The position numbers and the translations under genes were made by a program. 64,000 nt of DNA from Mycolicibacterium hassiacum DSM 44199 (GTDB taxonomy: Bacteria; Actinomycetota; Actinomycetes; Mycobacteriales; Mycobacteriaceae). The notes beneath the pieces are model-generated. The model was not told the DNA's origin and searched no databases. It worked only from the letters and a program-made list of their open reading frames with translations. Positions 27,234 to 36,168 of this stretch are shown piece after piece. The DNA is taken from the NCBI RefSeq assembly GCF_900603025.1, contig NZ_LR026975.1, forward strand, positions 3,162,001 to 3,226,000, in the 5' to 3' direction. The number at the start of each line of letters is the position of its first letter. The first letter of the stretch is position 1.

Positions 27234-27994
27234 CTCGCGCCCCCGTACTGTCCGGCGGTAACCAGCAGATTGATCACGTAGAGGGCGATGAAGGAATACA
27301 CCACCGTCTCGTTGACCGCATTACCCACACCGGCCGGACCGCCGCCTACCGAGATCCCCTTGAAGCAGCCGATGAGGCCGGCGGACATCCCGAAAAGGGC
27401 TGCCTTGATGAAGATCACTGCGACATCGGCCATTCCGGTGATGACGGTGAGTCCGGCGGCCCAGGCACCCGGGCTCACGTTCTGAACGAACACGGTGAAG
27501 AAGAAGGACCCGCACAGCACCGCGATCGAGGTCAGTGCGGACAACAGGAGCGCGATCACCGTCGCCGCAAGCACTCGCGGTACGACCAATGACTGAATCG
27601 GGTTGATCCCCATTACCCGTAACGCATCGAGCTCTTCTCGGATGGTGCGGGCTCCCAGATCCGCGCAGATCGCCGTCGCACCCGCCCCGGCGACCACCAG
27701 CACCGTGACCACCGGGCCGAGCTGTGCCATGGTTATTCCCGCAGCTGTACCGGCGGCATCACCGGCACCCACCTCGAGCAGCAGCACATTCAGGATGAAG
27801 GCGCCGAGCATGGTGAACGGAAACGCCAACAGCAGCGCGGGGACGATGGACACGCGCGCGATGAACCAGCACTGCGTCAGGAACTCCCGCCAGGCGAAGG
27901 GCCGGCGAAAAACCTGCACGAGCGTGTCCAGAGCCATGGCATAGAAAGCCCCCACGCCCTCGAGGGGTTTCAGCAACGCGCTCTGGGATATCAC
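27230..27994 (-). CDS. yrbEA: MlaE-family permease YrbEA
   Basis: A 254-residue permease, the first gene of the mce operon. The motif ICADLGARTIREELDALRVMGI is the MlaE ATPase-coupling segment, and GGGPAGVGNAVNETVVYSFIALYVIN closes the protein. A GTG start is chosen because the N-terminus (ISQSALLKPLEGVG) then matches the usual YrbEA beginning; GGAAAGG lies upstream at a long distance. The operon promoter should lie between 27995 and about 28140, shared with the divergent secreted-protein gene. No regulator gene adjoins the operon, and no clear operator was seen. Confidence 0.94.
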   Translation of the reverse strand: MISQSALLKPLEGVGAFYAMALDTLVQVFRRPFAWREFLTQCWFIARVSIVPALLLAFPFTMLGAFILNVLLLEVGAGDAAGTAAGITMAQLGPVVTVLVVAGAGATAICADLGARTIREELDALRVMGINPIQSLVVPRVLAATVIALLLSALTSIAVLCGSFFFTVFVQNVSPGAWAAGLTVITGMADVAVIFIKAALFGMSAGLIGCFKGISVGGGPAGVGNAVNETVVYSFIALYVINLLVTAGQYGGAR

Positions 27995-28168
27995 AGGTCC
28001 ACGTCACCTTTCCAAGATTGTCTGGTGCCGTAATGGCTTGGCAGCAAAGCCCAGCGGACACCGGAATGGTAGAGCCGCCGCGCCGGCAGGAGGCCCCGCT
28101 GAATCGGAAACGACATTCTCGGCCTCAGCCCTACCGCAGTGGTCGGGGTGCGCCGATACCATGCAGGC

Positions 28169-28573
28169 ATGGACGCGATGTGGAGGCGCATGGCTACGGC
28201 CGCGATACCGGTCCTGGCTGTGCTTGCGATTCCGCCCGCATCTGCCGAACCTCTGCCTGAGCACTACTGTTCCTTCGAGCTGTCCCCGGCGGCACCGGCG
28301 GTGTTGACGGGGGGCGTCACCGCGATCGTCGCGTCCGTGACTCCTAAGGCCTGCAACGGCAAGGCCGCTCCCATGTCGACGGTGGTGTGCATATCCGGCC
28401 GTGACCATCCCGGGGTCTGCGCCCAAGGACTGACCTGGGGTAGTGCGAAAGCCGTACTACCCGGCAGTAATCCGCACGGCACCTTCACCACGTCGGGCCG
28501 AGGTTGCTGGGACGACCCGATGACCATGGTCAACCCGTGTACGGAGCTCGGCCCGGTGACGGTCACCATCTGA
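28169..28573 (+). CDS. small secreted protein of unknown function
   Basis: A 134-residue exported protein. The N-terminus MWRRMATAAIPVLAVLAIPP followed by ASA is a signal peptide; the mature part begins EPLPEHYC and has five or more Cys residues, suggesting disulphides. No known family is recognised. Start choice: the ATG at 28169 has no ribosome site, but TACCAT (a TANNNT -10 element) ends six bases before it, which fits a leaderless transcript, common in mycobacteria. Internal ATGs at 28178 and 28190 are alternatives. It is divergent from yrbEA, so it may be co-regulated with the mce operon, and is followed by a 25-bp tandem repeat. Confidence 0.65.
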   Translation: MDAMWRRMATAAIPVLAVLAIPPASAEPLPEHYCSFELSPAAPAVLTGGVTAIVASVTPKACNGKAAPMSTVVCISGRDHPGVCAQGLTWGSAKAVLPGSNPHGTFTTSGRGCWDDPMTMVNPCTELGPVTVTI

Positions 28574-28586
28574 CGGATTTCCCGAC

Positions 28587-28661
28587 GTCGCGGTGTAGGT
28601 CGCTCAAGGGAGTCGCGGTGTAGGTCGCTCAAGGGAGTCGCGGTGTAGGTCGCTCAAGGGA
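28587..28661. repeat. three perfect tandem copies of a 25-bp unit
   Basis: The unit begins GTCGCGGTGTAGG and ends TCGCTCAAGGGA; copies are 28587-28611, 28612-28636 and 28637-28661, with no mismatch. The third copy contains the last codons and the stop of the alcohol dehydrogenase gene (28654-28656), so the array looks like repeated duplication of that gene's 3' end. It lies between the convergent secreted-protein and dehydrogenase genes. There are no spacers, so it is not a CRISPR. Confidence 0.95.
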
Positions 28662-29748
28662 TGAGTACCGGTTTGACGACGGACCCGTCGGCCGCAGCGG
28701 CCAACGCGGCGTCGATCTCGCTCAACTTGAACTTCGTGCTCATCTTCTCGATCGGCAGCAAGCCCTGCCCCCACATCCGCACGAGCTGCGGGATGAAGAC
28801 GCGGGGATTGGCCAGCCCCATGGTGCAGCCCCGCAGCGTCCGGCCGGCAAGCAGTGACACGGAATCGATCTCGTACGTCGTGCCGACTGGCGCTGCGCCC
28901 ACCAGGACCGTCGTCCCGGTCAGCGACGTCGACGAGAACGCGTCCGACAGTGCCTTCTTGGCGCCGCTGGCTTCGATCGCTCCGTCCACCCCACCCGGGA
29001 CGATCTGGTGAATCGCACTGATCGGATCTTCCGCGCCCGCCTCAATAATGTCGGTTACGCCGAACTCTCGGGCCAGCTCCAGCCGTGCCGGGTTGAGGTC
29101 CACGCCGATCACACGTGAGCATCCGCTCAACCTGGCCGCGGCTACCGCCGACAGCCCGACTGCGCCGAGACCGAATACCGCGACCGTCGATCCCGGCCGG
29201 GGACGCAGGACGTTCAGCACCGCACCCGCCCCGGTCGGCACGCCGCATCCGAGGGTTCCGGCGAGCTCAAGTGGGACACCGTCGGGCAGCTTCGTCGCGT
29301 AGCGTTCCTCGGTGAGGACATGTGACGCGAACGAGGATTGGGTATTGAACGACCCGTGTACCGGCTCACCGTTCTTGCGCAGTGTCGTCGAGCCATCGTC
29401 GCGGGTTCCGCGCATGTTGATGAGCGGGGCGTTGGGGCAGTTCGCCGGCGCCCCGGACAGACACGCGTCGCAGGCTCCGCAGAATCCGAAGGACAGCACG
29501 ACCCGATCCCCGACCGCCACCGACCGCACCGCGGAGCCGGTGGCGATCACGGTGCCCGCGCCTTCATGTCCGAGCACCGCCGGCATCGGGTACGGCCAGG
29601 ATCCGTCGCGGAACGATAGATCGGTGTGGCAGACACCGCATCCGGCGATCTCGACCACGATCTCGGTCGGCCGTGGATCATCGAGTTCAACGGTTTCGAC
29701 GCACATCGAAGCGCCGGGCTCTCTGAGGACCGCAGCAGTGATTTCCAT
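28654..29748 (-). CDS. zinc-dependent alcohol dehydrogenase (class III-like MDR)
   Basis: A 364-residue medium-chain dehydrogenase. Catalytic zinc ligands are C40 (GVCHTDL) and H61 (GHEGAG); the structural zinc site is complete (C90, C93, C96, C104). The cofactor motif FGLGAVGLSAVAAAR with a downstream Asp (IGVDLNPARLEL) indicates NAD. This group oxidises aryl, benzyl or long-chain alcohols or, in the class III branch, thiol-aldehyde adducts. It is the last gene of the cluster 28654-37305, after a P450 and an aldehyde dehydrogenase, so an alcohol-to-aldehyde step is natural. Its stop codon lies inside the third 25-bp repeat. The gap from the P450 gene is 84 bases. Confidence 0.9.
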   Translation of the reverse strand: MEITAAVLREPGASMCVETVELDDPRPTEIVVEIAGCGVCHTDLSFRDGSWPYPMPAVLGHEGAGTVIATGSAVRSVAVGDRVVLSFGFCGACDACLSGAPANCPNAPLINMRGTRDDGSTTLRKNGEPVHGSFNTQSSFASHVLTEERYATKLPDGVPLELAGTLGCGVPTGAGAVLNVLRPRPGSTVAVFGLGAVGLSAVAAARLSGCSRVIGVDLNPARLELAREFGVTDIIEAGAEDPISAIHQIVPGGVDGAIEASGAKKALSDAFSSTSLTGTTVLVGAAPVGTTYEIDSVSLLAGRTLRGCTMGLANPRVFIPQLVRMWGQGLLPIEKMSTKFKLSEIDAALAAAADGSVVKPVLIP

Positions 29749-29832
29749 CGTCGGACTAGCGCTTTCTGTGATTCCTGTGACTCTGTGACTCTGTGCGTAC
29801 GCTGTCGCTGATCGGGCTTGTCTCCGGTCTGC

Positions 29833-31071
29833 TCACCCCGCTCCGAGGCGCAACGGCAGGGACATCACGCCCCGAACCGGGCTGTAGTAGGTGACCGGTG
29901 GGCTGTCCGGGTCGAGCCGGTAATCGGGGATGCGCGAGTGCCATTCCCGTAGCGCCGTGGCGACGATGCGTCGTGCCAGGTGCATACCGAGACAGCGGTG
30001 GGGGCCGACCCCGAAGGCCAGGGTTCGGCTCGGCGGGCGGTCGAACCAGCACTCGTCGGCGCGTTCGTAGACCTCGGGATCTCGGCCTGCCATGCCCCAG
30101 GACATCAGGACCTTGTCGCCGGGACGCATTGTCACGCCGGCGACCTCGACCTCGCGAGTGACGATGCGCGCAGTCGTCAGCACGGGCTGATACCGAATCA
30201 GTTCCTCCGCGAAACGCGGTATCCGGTCGGGTTCGTTCACTATCCTGGCCCGCAGATCGGGTCGCTGAGCGAGCGTCAACCAACTCAAGTTGAGCGCGGA
30301 GGTCGTGGTGTCGAGGCTCGCCATCATCGTGACGAACGAAGCGTTCACGATCTCGCGATCGGTGAGGGGCCGGCCCCGATACGTCGCGGTCAACAGTTTG
30401 CTGATGACGTCGTGGCGTTCACCGGGCCCGGCTGCCCGCCGCTTGTCGACCTCACCCTGGAAGAAGTCGAGCAGTGGTTTGGTGGCCTTCGCCATCTGAT
30501 CCGGGTCGTTCACGGCCGCCAGGCCCTCGCGCACGTACCAGTCCTTGAATTCGAGGAGTTGCGGCAGGGCCTCGGGCTCGACCCCGAAGTTGACCAGGAA
30601 CACCGCCGCCGGCAGTTTGACCGCGAAGTTCGGCGCGAAATCGAAACGGTCAGCCCCTACCGCGTTGTCGACGAGATCGCGGGTGAGTTGTTCGATCTGC
30701 GGCGCGAAGTGGTTGACGGTCCCCGGGCTGAAGCAGTCCGCGAGGGTCTGGCGCCACGCGGTGTGTTCCGCTCCGTCGAGTTCGAGCGGGATCGCCTTCT
30801 CCGGCAGGTTCGGCGTATGCGGGATAAGGGGTTCCGCGCTACTGAAGATCTCGGGATTGCGGGCGATCCATTCGATGTCCTCATACCGGGTGGGGATCCA
30901 GAAGCCGCCGAACTCATCCGAGTGCGCCATCCGGGCGTAGTCCCGTACCTCCGTGAACGCGCCGACGGGGTCGGCCTGTGCCCACGCGGCGAACGTGCTG
31001 AAGGTGCGCACCCGGTCCTCGACATTCGGCGGAGCCCCGAGGGCGACGAAGTCGGTGGGCGTGGTGGTCAC
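29833..31071 (-). CDS. cytochrome P450
   Basis: A 412-residue soluble bacterial P450. The heme ligand is C360 in FGVGPHRCLGMHLARR, and the ExxR pair is in EELIRYQP. The I-helix reads MMASLDTTTSA, so the usual (A/G)Gx(D/E)T has Ser in place of the central Gly, while the acid and Thr for proton delivery are kept. It should hydroxylate a hydrophobic substrate using ferredoxin and its reductase, neither of which is encoded nearby. The start is the GTG at 31071, which has GGAGGGAG five bases upstream; the ATG at 31086 would include that ribosome site in the coding region. The aldehyde dehydrogenase stop lies 25 bases upstream. Confidence 0.92.
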   Translation of the reverse strand: MTTTPTDFVALGAPPNVEDRVRTFSTFAAWAQADPVGAFTEVRDYARMAHSDEFGGFWIPTRYEDIEWIARNPEIFSSAEPLIPHTPNLPEKAIPLELDGAEHTAWRQTLADCFSPGTVNHFAPQIEQLTRDLVDNAVGADRFDFAPNFAVKLPAAVFLVNFGVEPEALPQLLEFKDWYVREGLAAVNDPDQMAKATKPLLDFFQGEVDKRRAAGPGERHDVISKLLTATYRGRPLTDREIVNASFVTMMASLDTTTSALNLSWLTLAQRPDLRARIVNEPDRIPRFAEELIRYQPVLTTARIVTREVEVAGVTMRPGDKVLMSWGMAGRDPEVYERADECWFDRPPSRTLAFGVGPHRCLGMHLARRIVATALREWHSRIPDYRLDPDSPPVTYYSPVRGVMSLPLRLGAG

Positions 31072-31096
31072 TGCAACTCCCTCCATGAGTGTTCGG

Positions 31097-32542
31097 TCAG
31101 AGCCCGTCGGGAAGGTTGATGGTCTGGTATTCGATGTAGGCCTCAAGTCCTTCGAGGCCCCACTCGCGCCCGATGCCGGACTGTTTGAACCCGCCGAACG
31201 GCAGTCCGACGTCGTAGGTGAACCCGTTGACGGTGACGGTGCCGGTCCGGATCCGCCGCGCGACATCGAGCGCACGTTCCGGGTCAGCGCTCCACACCGC
31301 ACCGGACAGCCCGTACTGGCTGTCGTTGGCCATCGCCACCGCCGCGTCGTCGCCGCCGTCGTAGGGGATCACCGAGATCACCGCCGCGAAGATCTCCTCC
31401 TGCGCCACCCGCATGTCATTGCTGACGTCGGCGAGCACGGTCGGCTGTACCCAGAAGCCCCTGTCCCGTCCGGGCACGGGGCCCCCTCCGGTGACCACGC
31501 GGGCACCTTCGGCTTTTCCGAGCTCGATGTAGCCCAACGCGCGGTCCCGCTGCCGCGCGTTCAACAGCGGCCCGACGAACGTCGACTCGTCGAACGGGTC
31601 ACCGACCGGAAGGCTGCCGACCATAGCCCCCAGCGTTTCGACCACTTCGTCGTACCGGGATCGCGGCGCCAGGACACGCGACAGCGCGATGCACGCCTGA
31701 CCGTTGTTCAGACACGCCCCTGCCATGGTTGCGGGCAGGGCCGCCTCCAGCGGTGCGTCGTCGAGGAGCACCGATGCCGATTTCCCACCGAGCTCCAGAC
31801 TCACCCGACCGATGCGCTCCGCGAGGCCGGCCATGATCTTTCGCCCCGCCACGGTGCTGCCGGTGAAGCTGATCTTGTCCACGCGCGGGTCATCGACCAG
31901 GCACTGGCCGACCTCCGCATCGGCGGCAACGATATTGACCACCCCGGGTGGCATGCCGACGTCATCGAGCACCTCGGCGAGCACGTAGGTGTCCAACGGC
32001 GTCTCCGGGGACGGCTTCACGACAACGGTGCAGCCCGCAAGCAAGGCTGAGGGCAGTTTGTTCATCAACAGCGAAGGAGCGTTCCACGGGATGATCAGAC
32101 CGGCCACCCCCACCGGTGTCCGCCGGACCAACCCGGTACCAGCGAGCCCTTGTCGCCGTTCCTCCCACACCACGTCCCGCGCGATATCGGCGTAGTACCG
32201 CAGGATCTCGATGCCTTGGCTCTGCCTCGCCAAGGTGATCGGCATACCGTTCTGCGCGGTGCTCAACCAGGCGAGCTCTTCGAGCCTCTTCTCGAGACCG
32301 TCCGCGATCGCGGAGAGCATCTCGGCGCGTTCGGCCGGTGCGGTGTGCGGCCACGGGCCTTCATCGAAGGCCCGGCGCGCCGCGGCCACCGCCGCCGCCA
32401 TGTCGTCCGGGGTGGCCTTGGGTATCGAGCCGACTGCCTCCTCGTTGCCCGGGTGGATGACCTCCACCCGCTCGGACCCCGTTGGTTCTCGCAGTGCTCC
32501 GTCGATGAAGAAGCCGTGCCGGTCACGGCGGTCGAATGTCAT
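31097..32542 (-). CDS. aldehyde dehydrogenase
   Basis: A 481-residue NAD(P)-dependent aldehyde dehydrogenase. The cofactor-binding loop is FTGSTVAGRKIM, the general base is E250 in LELGGKSASV, and the nucleophile is C284 in NNGQACIALS. All three catalytic features are standard. It converts an aldehyde to the acid and would fit after the P450 and the alcohol dehydrogenase in this cluster. The ATG overlaps the upstream gene's stop (ATGA), so it is translated together with the tandem ligand-binding protein. Sequence does not fix the aldehyde. Confidence 0.93.
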   Translation of the reverse strand: MTFDRRDRHGFFIDGALREPTGSERVEVIHPGNEEAVGSIPKATPDDMAAAVAAARRAFDEGPWPHTAPAERAEMLSAIADGLEKRLEELAWLSTAQNGMPITLARQSQGIEILRYYADIARDVVWEERRQGLAGTGLVRRTPVGVAGLIIPWNAPSLLMNKLPSALLAGCTVVVKPSPETPLDTYVLAEVLDDVGMPPGVVNIVAADAEVGQCLVDDPRVDKISFTGSTVAGRKIMAGLAERIGRVSLELGGKSASVLLDDAPLEAALPATMAGACLNNGQACIALSRVLAPRSRYDEVVETLGAMVGSLPVGDPFDESTFVGPLLNARQRDRALGYIELGKAEGARVVTGGGPVPGRDRGFWVQPTVLADVSNDMRVAQEEIFAAVISVIPYDGGDDAAVAMANDSQYGLSGAVWSADPERALDVARRIRTGTVTVNGFTYDVGLPFGGFKQSGIGREWGLEGLEAYIEYQTINLPDGL

Positions 32543-34938
32543 GAGGCGCCTCCAGGAACGAGCAATTCGTCGACCAAGCCCTCGCGGCCGTCGCGAACGG
32601 TCCGCAACACCAGATAGTCGGACCCCTTGTAGCCGCGATGGTCGTACGGTCCGAACCCGATCACGGTCCCGGGCGCCCCCATGGTGGCCGGCAGCATCCG
32701 CACTCGTTCGAGGCCGCGCCGCAGACCCTCCGGGCTGACCGGCCGGGCCAGGGCGATGCCCTCGGCGATCGCGCGTCCCATGTCGTACATGTGCGCCGGA
32801 TAGCAGCACACCGGCGGCGCGCCGCCGAACCGTCGGGAGTACCGAGTCAGAAACCCCGACCACACCCGATTGCCCTCGTGGGGCAGGTCGACTCCGACCC
32901 ACCCCTCCAGCAGTTCGGTCGGCGCCGGTTGGTTCAGCAGAACCGGGCTGCCCCGCTCCTGGTCGAGACCGCTGCACAACACCCAGGTGGTGATCGTGCA
33001 CCGCGGCACATCCCACTCCGTGACAATCTCTCTGACCGCGTGCAGGATGGCGTAGAACGTCACCCCGTAGCCGAGGTGCGCCAGCCCGTCTGCGCCTGCT
33101 TCCCGGATGTTCGCCAGCGCCCGCCGCATCCCGTCGTCGTCGACATGCGGGGACACCATTTGGTCACTGGCGATATCGAGGCCGAGCCGCTGCGCGTGCT
33201 GGCGGAAATAGAAGTAGTACTCGTCGCCGATGGGGTTGTTCTCCCGGACTACGCCCACCCGCCGTACCCCTCGTTCCACGAGATGTCTCGCGATCAGGAA
33301 CGTCTCGTCGGCGAACGTCCCGTTGGGGAGCTGAAAGGTGTAGTCGCCATCGAACGCGGTGGTGGCGCAGTACGACAGGCACGGCACCTTGGCGCGCTCG
33401 ATATCATCGCGCAGCGCACGGGTGGTGTCGGTGATGAACGGCCCGACGGTGGCGAGGACCATTTCGTCCTCGACTAGCTCTCGCCACGCCCGCCGCACCG
33501 AGGAGAACAGCCCGTCCGGCGGCCCGTCCACTTCGCGTAGCACGATGTCGATCGGCCGGTCCACCAGACCGGTCCGGTACGCCTCTTCGAGCGCCAGTGT
33601 CAACCCGGCGTACCAGTCCTTCACCGGCGCCCACAGGGCCCAGTCCTGAAGCACGCCGATGCGGTACGGAGTCCTTTCCCCCACGAGGGAATACTTCGAA
33701 CCCGCGCCGGTCACCCCGCTGGCACTTGATGCGGCGTCCTCGGTACCGATAACCGGGGGATCGACCGGAAGCAGATCTGCCCAGCCCAGCTCCAGCCGCT
33801 GCTCCACACCGTCACCGACCGTGCGCAGGGTGATGTACTCGCCCTTGTACCCGCGGTTGTCGTGGGGACCGAAGCTGATCACCGTGCCGGGAGCGCCGAT
33901 GCAGGCCGGCAGGTATCGCACACGTTCCAGGCCCGCCTTGAAGCCGGCCGGGGACGGCGGCCGCAGATCGGCGAGGACATGCGCGACCACGGCACCGTGG
34001 TCGTATCCCAGTGCCGTGTAGGCGTGGAACGGGCGACGTCCGTACCGTTTCTCGAAACGATCCAGGACGTCCTGGAAATGGGTGTTGCCCTCGTGTATCT
34101 GATCGAGACCGACCCACCCCTCGTACGCCTCGAGCAGCGCGTCGCGGTCATAGTCACCGGTGGCGCCGAACGCCGTCAGTCCCACCCATGTCATGTTCTG
34201 CGCCAGGCGTGGATGCCAATTCCACTCGGCCATCACCCGGGACAGCTCCCGCTGAATCGGCGCGAATGCACCATATGCGGTGAGCACGACGACCGCATCG
34301 GTTCCCGCCGCGTGTGCAGTCGCGAGGACGGGTTCGACGGGAGCGTACGTGTTGAACAGACCCACCTCGTGGTCCACGGTGACCCGTAGACCACGTCGAC
34401 GCGCTGCGATCTTGAAGGCCGCACCGAACTCCTCGCCGATCAGGCCGGTCTCGCGGAACACCGCAACCGACTGGCACCCCTCGCGGGCCAGCCACCCCGC
34501 GAGCAGGTGAACCTCGTCCTGATAGTTGCCGTTCTGCAACGCGTAGCAGTACGGTCCCGCCCAATCCGCGGTCGCGCAGAACGATATGGTGGGTACGCCA
34601 GTGGCGTTCACCTCATCGCGCAGTGCGAGATTGGCTTCGGTGACCACCGGACCGAGGACCGCGATGCAGTCCTCGTCGTGGACGAGCTCACGCCATGCCC
34701 GGATCACCGCTTCGCTGGTGCCGCGCATCGGCCCGTTGACCTCGCGCACGATGAGATCGACCTCGCGATCCACGTCCCCGCATTCGACGGCCTCATCGAT
34801 CGCGAGCCTGACGCCGTCCAGAAAATCCTGAAACACCTGGGTTCCGCCGGCGAACTCCATACAAACACCGATGCGATGCGGAACTCGGGGACGCTTGGCG
34901 CGGCCCTCGGCCTCCCGGTCCCGGATGTACGAACTCAC
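32539..34938 (-). CDS. tandem-duplicated type I periplasmic-binding-fold (Leu/Ile/Val-BP, AmiC-like) protein, no signal peptide
   Basis: A 799-residue protein made of two full copies of a type I ligand-binding fold: repeat 1 about residues 22-395, repeat 2 about 425-795, joined by a Ser/Ala/Gly-rich linker. Matching segments are RIGVCMEF / RIGVLQDW, AWRELVHDED / AWRELVEDEM, PTISFCATADW / PCLSYCATTAF and GAPGTVISFGPHDNRGYKG / GAPGTVIGFGPYDHRGYKG. There is no signal peptide or lipobox: the N-terminus (SSYIRDREAEGRAKRPR) is charged. No ABC permease or ATPase gene is nearby. It may be a cytosolic sensor or binding protein like AmiC rather than a transporter subunit. The GTG start overlaps the amidohydrolase stop (GTGA). 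Confidence 0.85.
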   Translation of the reverse strand: MSSYIRDREAEGRAKRPRVPHRIGVCMEFAGGTQVFQDFLDGVRLAIDEAVECGDVDREVDLIVREVNGPMRGTSEAVIRAWRELVHDEDCIAVLGPVVTEANLALRDEVNATGVPTISFCATADWAGPYCYALQNGNYQDEVHLLAGWLAREGCQSVAVFRETGLIGEEFGAAFKIAARRRGLRVTVDHEVGLFNTYAPVEPVLATAHAAGTDAVVVLTAYGAFAPIQRELSRVMAEWNWHPRLAQNMTWVGLTAFGATGDYDRDALLEAYEGWVGLDQIHEGNTHFQDVLDRFEKRYGRRPFHAYTALGYDHGAVVAHVLADLRPPSPAGFKAGLERVRYLPACIGAPGTVISFGPHDNRGYKGEYITLRTVGDGVEQRLELGWADLLPVDPPVIGTEDAASSASGVTGAGSKYSLVGERTPYRIGVLQDWALWAPVKDWYAGLTLALEEAYRTGLVDRPIDIVLREVDGPPDGLFSSVRRAWRELVEDEMVLATVGPFITDTTRALRDDIERAKVPCLSYCATTAFDGDYTFQLPNGTFADETFLIARHLVERGVRRVGVVRENNPIGDEYYFYFRQHAQRLGLDIASDQMVSPHVDDDGMRRALANIREAGADGLAHLGYGVTFYAILHAVREIVTEWDVPRCTITTWVLCSGLDQERGSPVLLNQPAPTELLEGWVGVDLPHEGNRVWSGFLTRYSRRFGGAPPVCCYPAHMYDMGRAIAEGIALARPVSPEGLRRGLERVRMLPATMGAPGTVIGFGPYDHRGYKGSDYLVLRTVRDGREGLVDELLVPGGAS

Positions 34939-36140
34939 TTGGTGATTCCGAACCTTTCCAGTCCGAAGCACTCGATCGCGTTGCCGCGCAAGAGCTGGTA
35001 CGTCTCCTGTTCGTTGAGGCCGGCCTCCTGGGCGGTCTTCTCGGCCACTTCACGGGAGCGCGGGAACGTCGAGTCGCTGTGCGGGTAGTCGGTCTCGAAC
35101 ATGATCTGACTCATACCGATCACGTCGCGGCACTTCAGGCCGTGGACGTCGTCGAAGACACAGCCGTAGACGTGCCCCTTGATATAGCTGCTGGGTGGTT
35201 CCGGCAGGACTTCACGCAGCCGATTGCCGTAGAAGTGGCTCCGTTCCCACACCGAGTCCAGCCGCTCCATCATGAACGGCATCCATCCGACCTGGCCCTC
35301 GGAGAGGGCGATCTTCAACCCGGGCCGCCGCGCGAACACCCCGGACGTCAGCCAGTCGACGAACGCATGGACGGAGTTCTCCGCGGTGAGGGCCATACCC
35401 GCTTCGAGCGGGGCGTCGGGGGCGGTGATCGCCATCTGCGATGAGGACCCGATGTGCATGTTGATCACCGTCTGGGTTTCCTCGCACGCCTCCAGGAACG
35501 GATCCCAGTGCGACCCATGGACGCTCGGAAGACCCAGGGGTACCGGGTTTTCCGAGAACGCAACCGCGAACGATCCTTTTTCCGCGCAACGTCTGACCTC
35601 GGCCGCGGCCAGCTGTGGGTCCCACAGCGGTATCAGAGTCAACGGAACGAGGGTCCCTGCGCCGTCACCGGCGCACCATTCGTCGATCATCCAGTCGTTG
35701 TAGGCCTGTACGCACAGCAGGGCCAGCTCCTTGTCCTTGCGTTCCAGGAAGGTCTGCCCGCAGAACCGCGGAAAGCTTGGGAACGACAGCGATACATCCG
35801 TGTGGTTCGCCGCCAGATCTTCAAGGCGCGCCTTCTGCTGCCAGCACCCCGGCGCGATCTCGTCGTAGTTCACCGAACCGGCCGACAACTCATCGGTGTG
35901 GCCTACCTGCGCCATTCCACGCGGGATCGGCCACACCAGGTCCTCATACAGCCAGAGGTCGACGACCGGGAAGTCGGGTGACTCCTCGAACTTCAGTTGC
36001 CCGTCGCTGAACGTCATCCGGCCACGTTTGCGCACCACCCGCGGCCTGACGTCGCGGTACTTCCGGGGCAGCCGATCCTGCCACAGGTTCGGTGGTTCGA
36101 TGACGTGGTCGTCGACCGAGATGATCTTGGGGATTTCCAT
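34935..36140 (-). CDS. amidohydrolase-family metal-dependent hydrolase/decarboxylase
   Basis: A 401-residue amidohydrolase-2 type protein. The N-terminal ISVDDHVIEPPNLW, the middle NMHIGSSSQ and the C-terminal FETDYPHSDSTFPRS give the expected metal and catalytic residues. It carries a ~20-residue insertion relative to the gene at 36169 (around DLWLYEDLVWPIPRGMAQVG), so the two are divergent paralogues rather than a recent duplication. It lies 28 bases downstream of that paralogue in the same operon. Paired members could form a heteromer or act on successive intermediates. The reaction (C-C or C-N cleavage, or decarboxylation) is not determined. Confidence 0.85.
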   Translation of the reverse strand: MEIPKIISVDDHVIEPPNLWQDRLPRKYRDVRPRVVRKRGRMTFSDGQLKFEESPDFPVVDLWLYEDLVWPIPRGMAQVGHTDELSAGSVNYDEIAPGCWQQKARLEDLAANHTDVSLSFPSFPRFCGQTFLERKDKELALLCVQAYNDWMIDEWCAGDGAGTLVPLTLIPLWDPQLAAAEVRRCAEKGSFAVAFSENPVPLGLPSVHGSHWDPFLEACEETQTVINMHIGSSSQMAITAPDAPLEAGMALTAENSVHAFVDWLTSGVFARRPGLKIALSEGQVGWMPFMMERLDSVWERSHFYGNRLREVLPEPPSSYIKGHVYGCVFDDVHGLKCRDVIGMSQIMFETDYPHSDSTFPRSREVAEKTAQEAGLNEQETYQLLRGNAIECFGLERFGITK

Positions 36141-36168
36141 CGCGAACCTCCAATGACCTCAATAGTTC

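Noticed and set aside
28587..28661. Possible CRISPR array
   Set aside because: The three 25-bp copies are directly adjacent with no spacers and no cas genes are near.
29770..29796. Short CTGTGACT-type tandem repeat between ADH and P450 genes
   Set aside because: Only about three 8-bp units with imperfect ends in an 84-bp gap; too small to assign a role.
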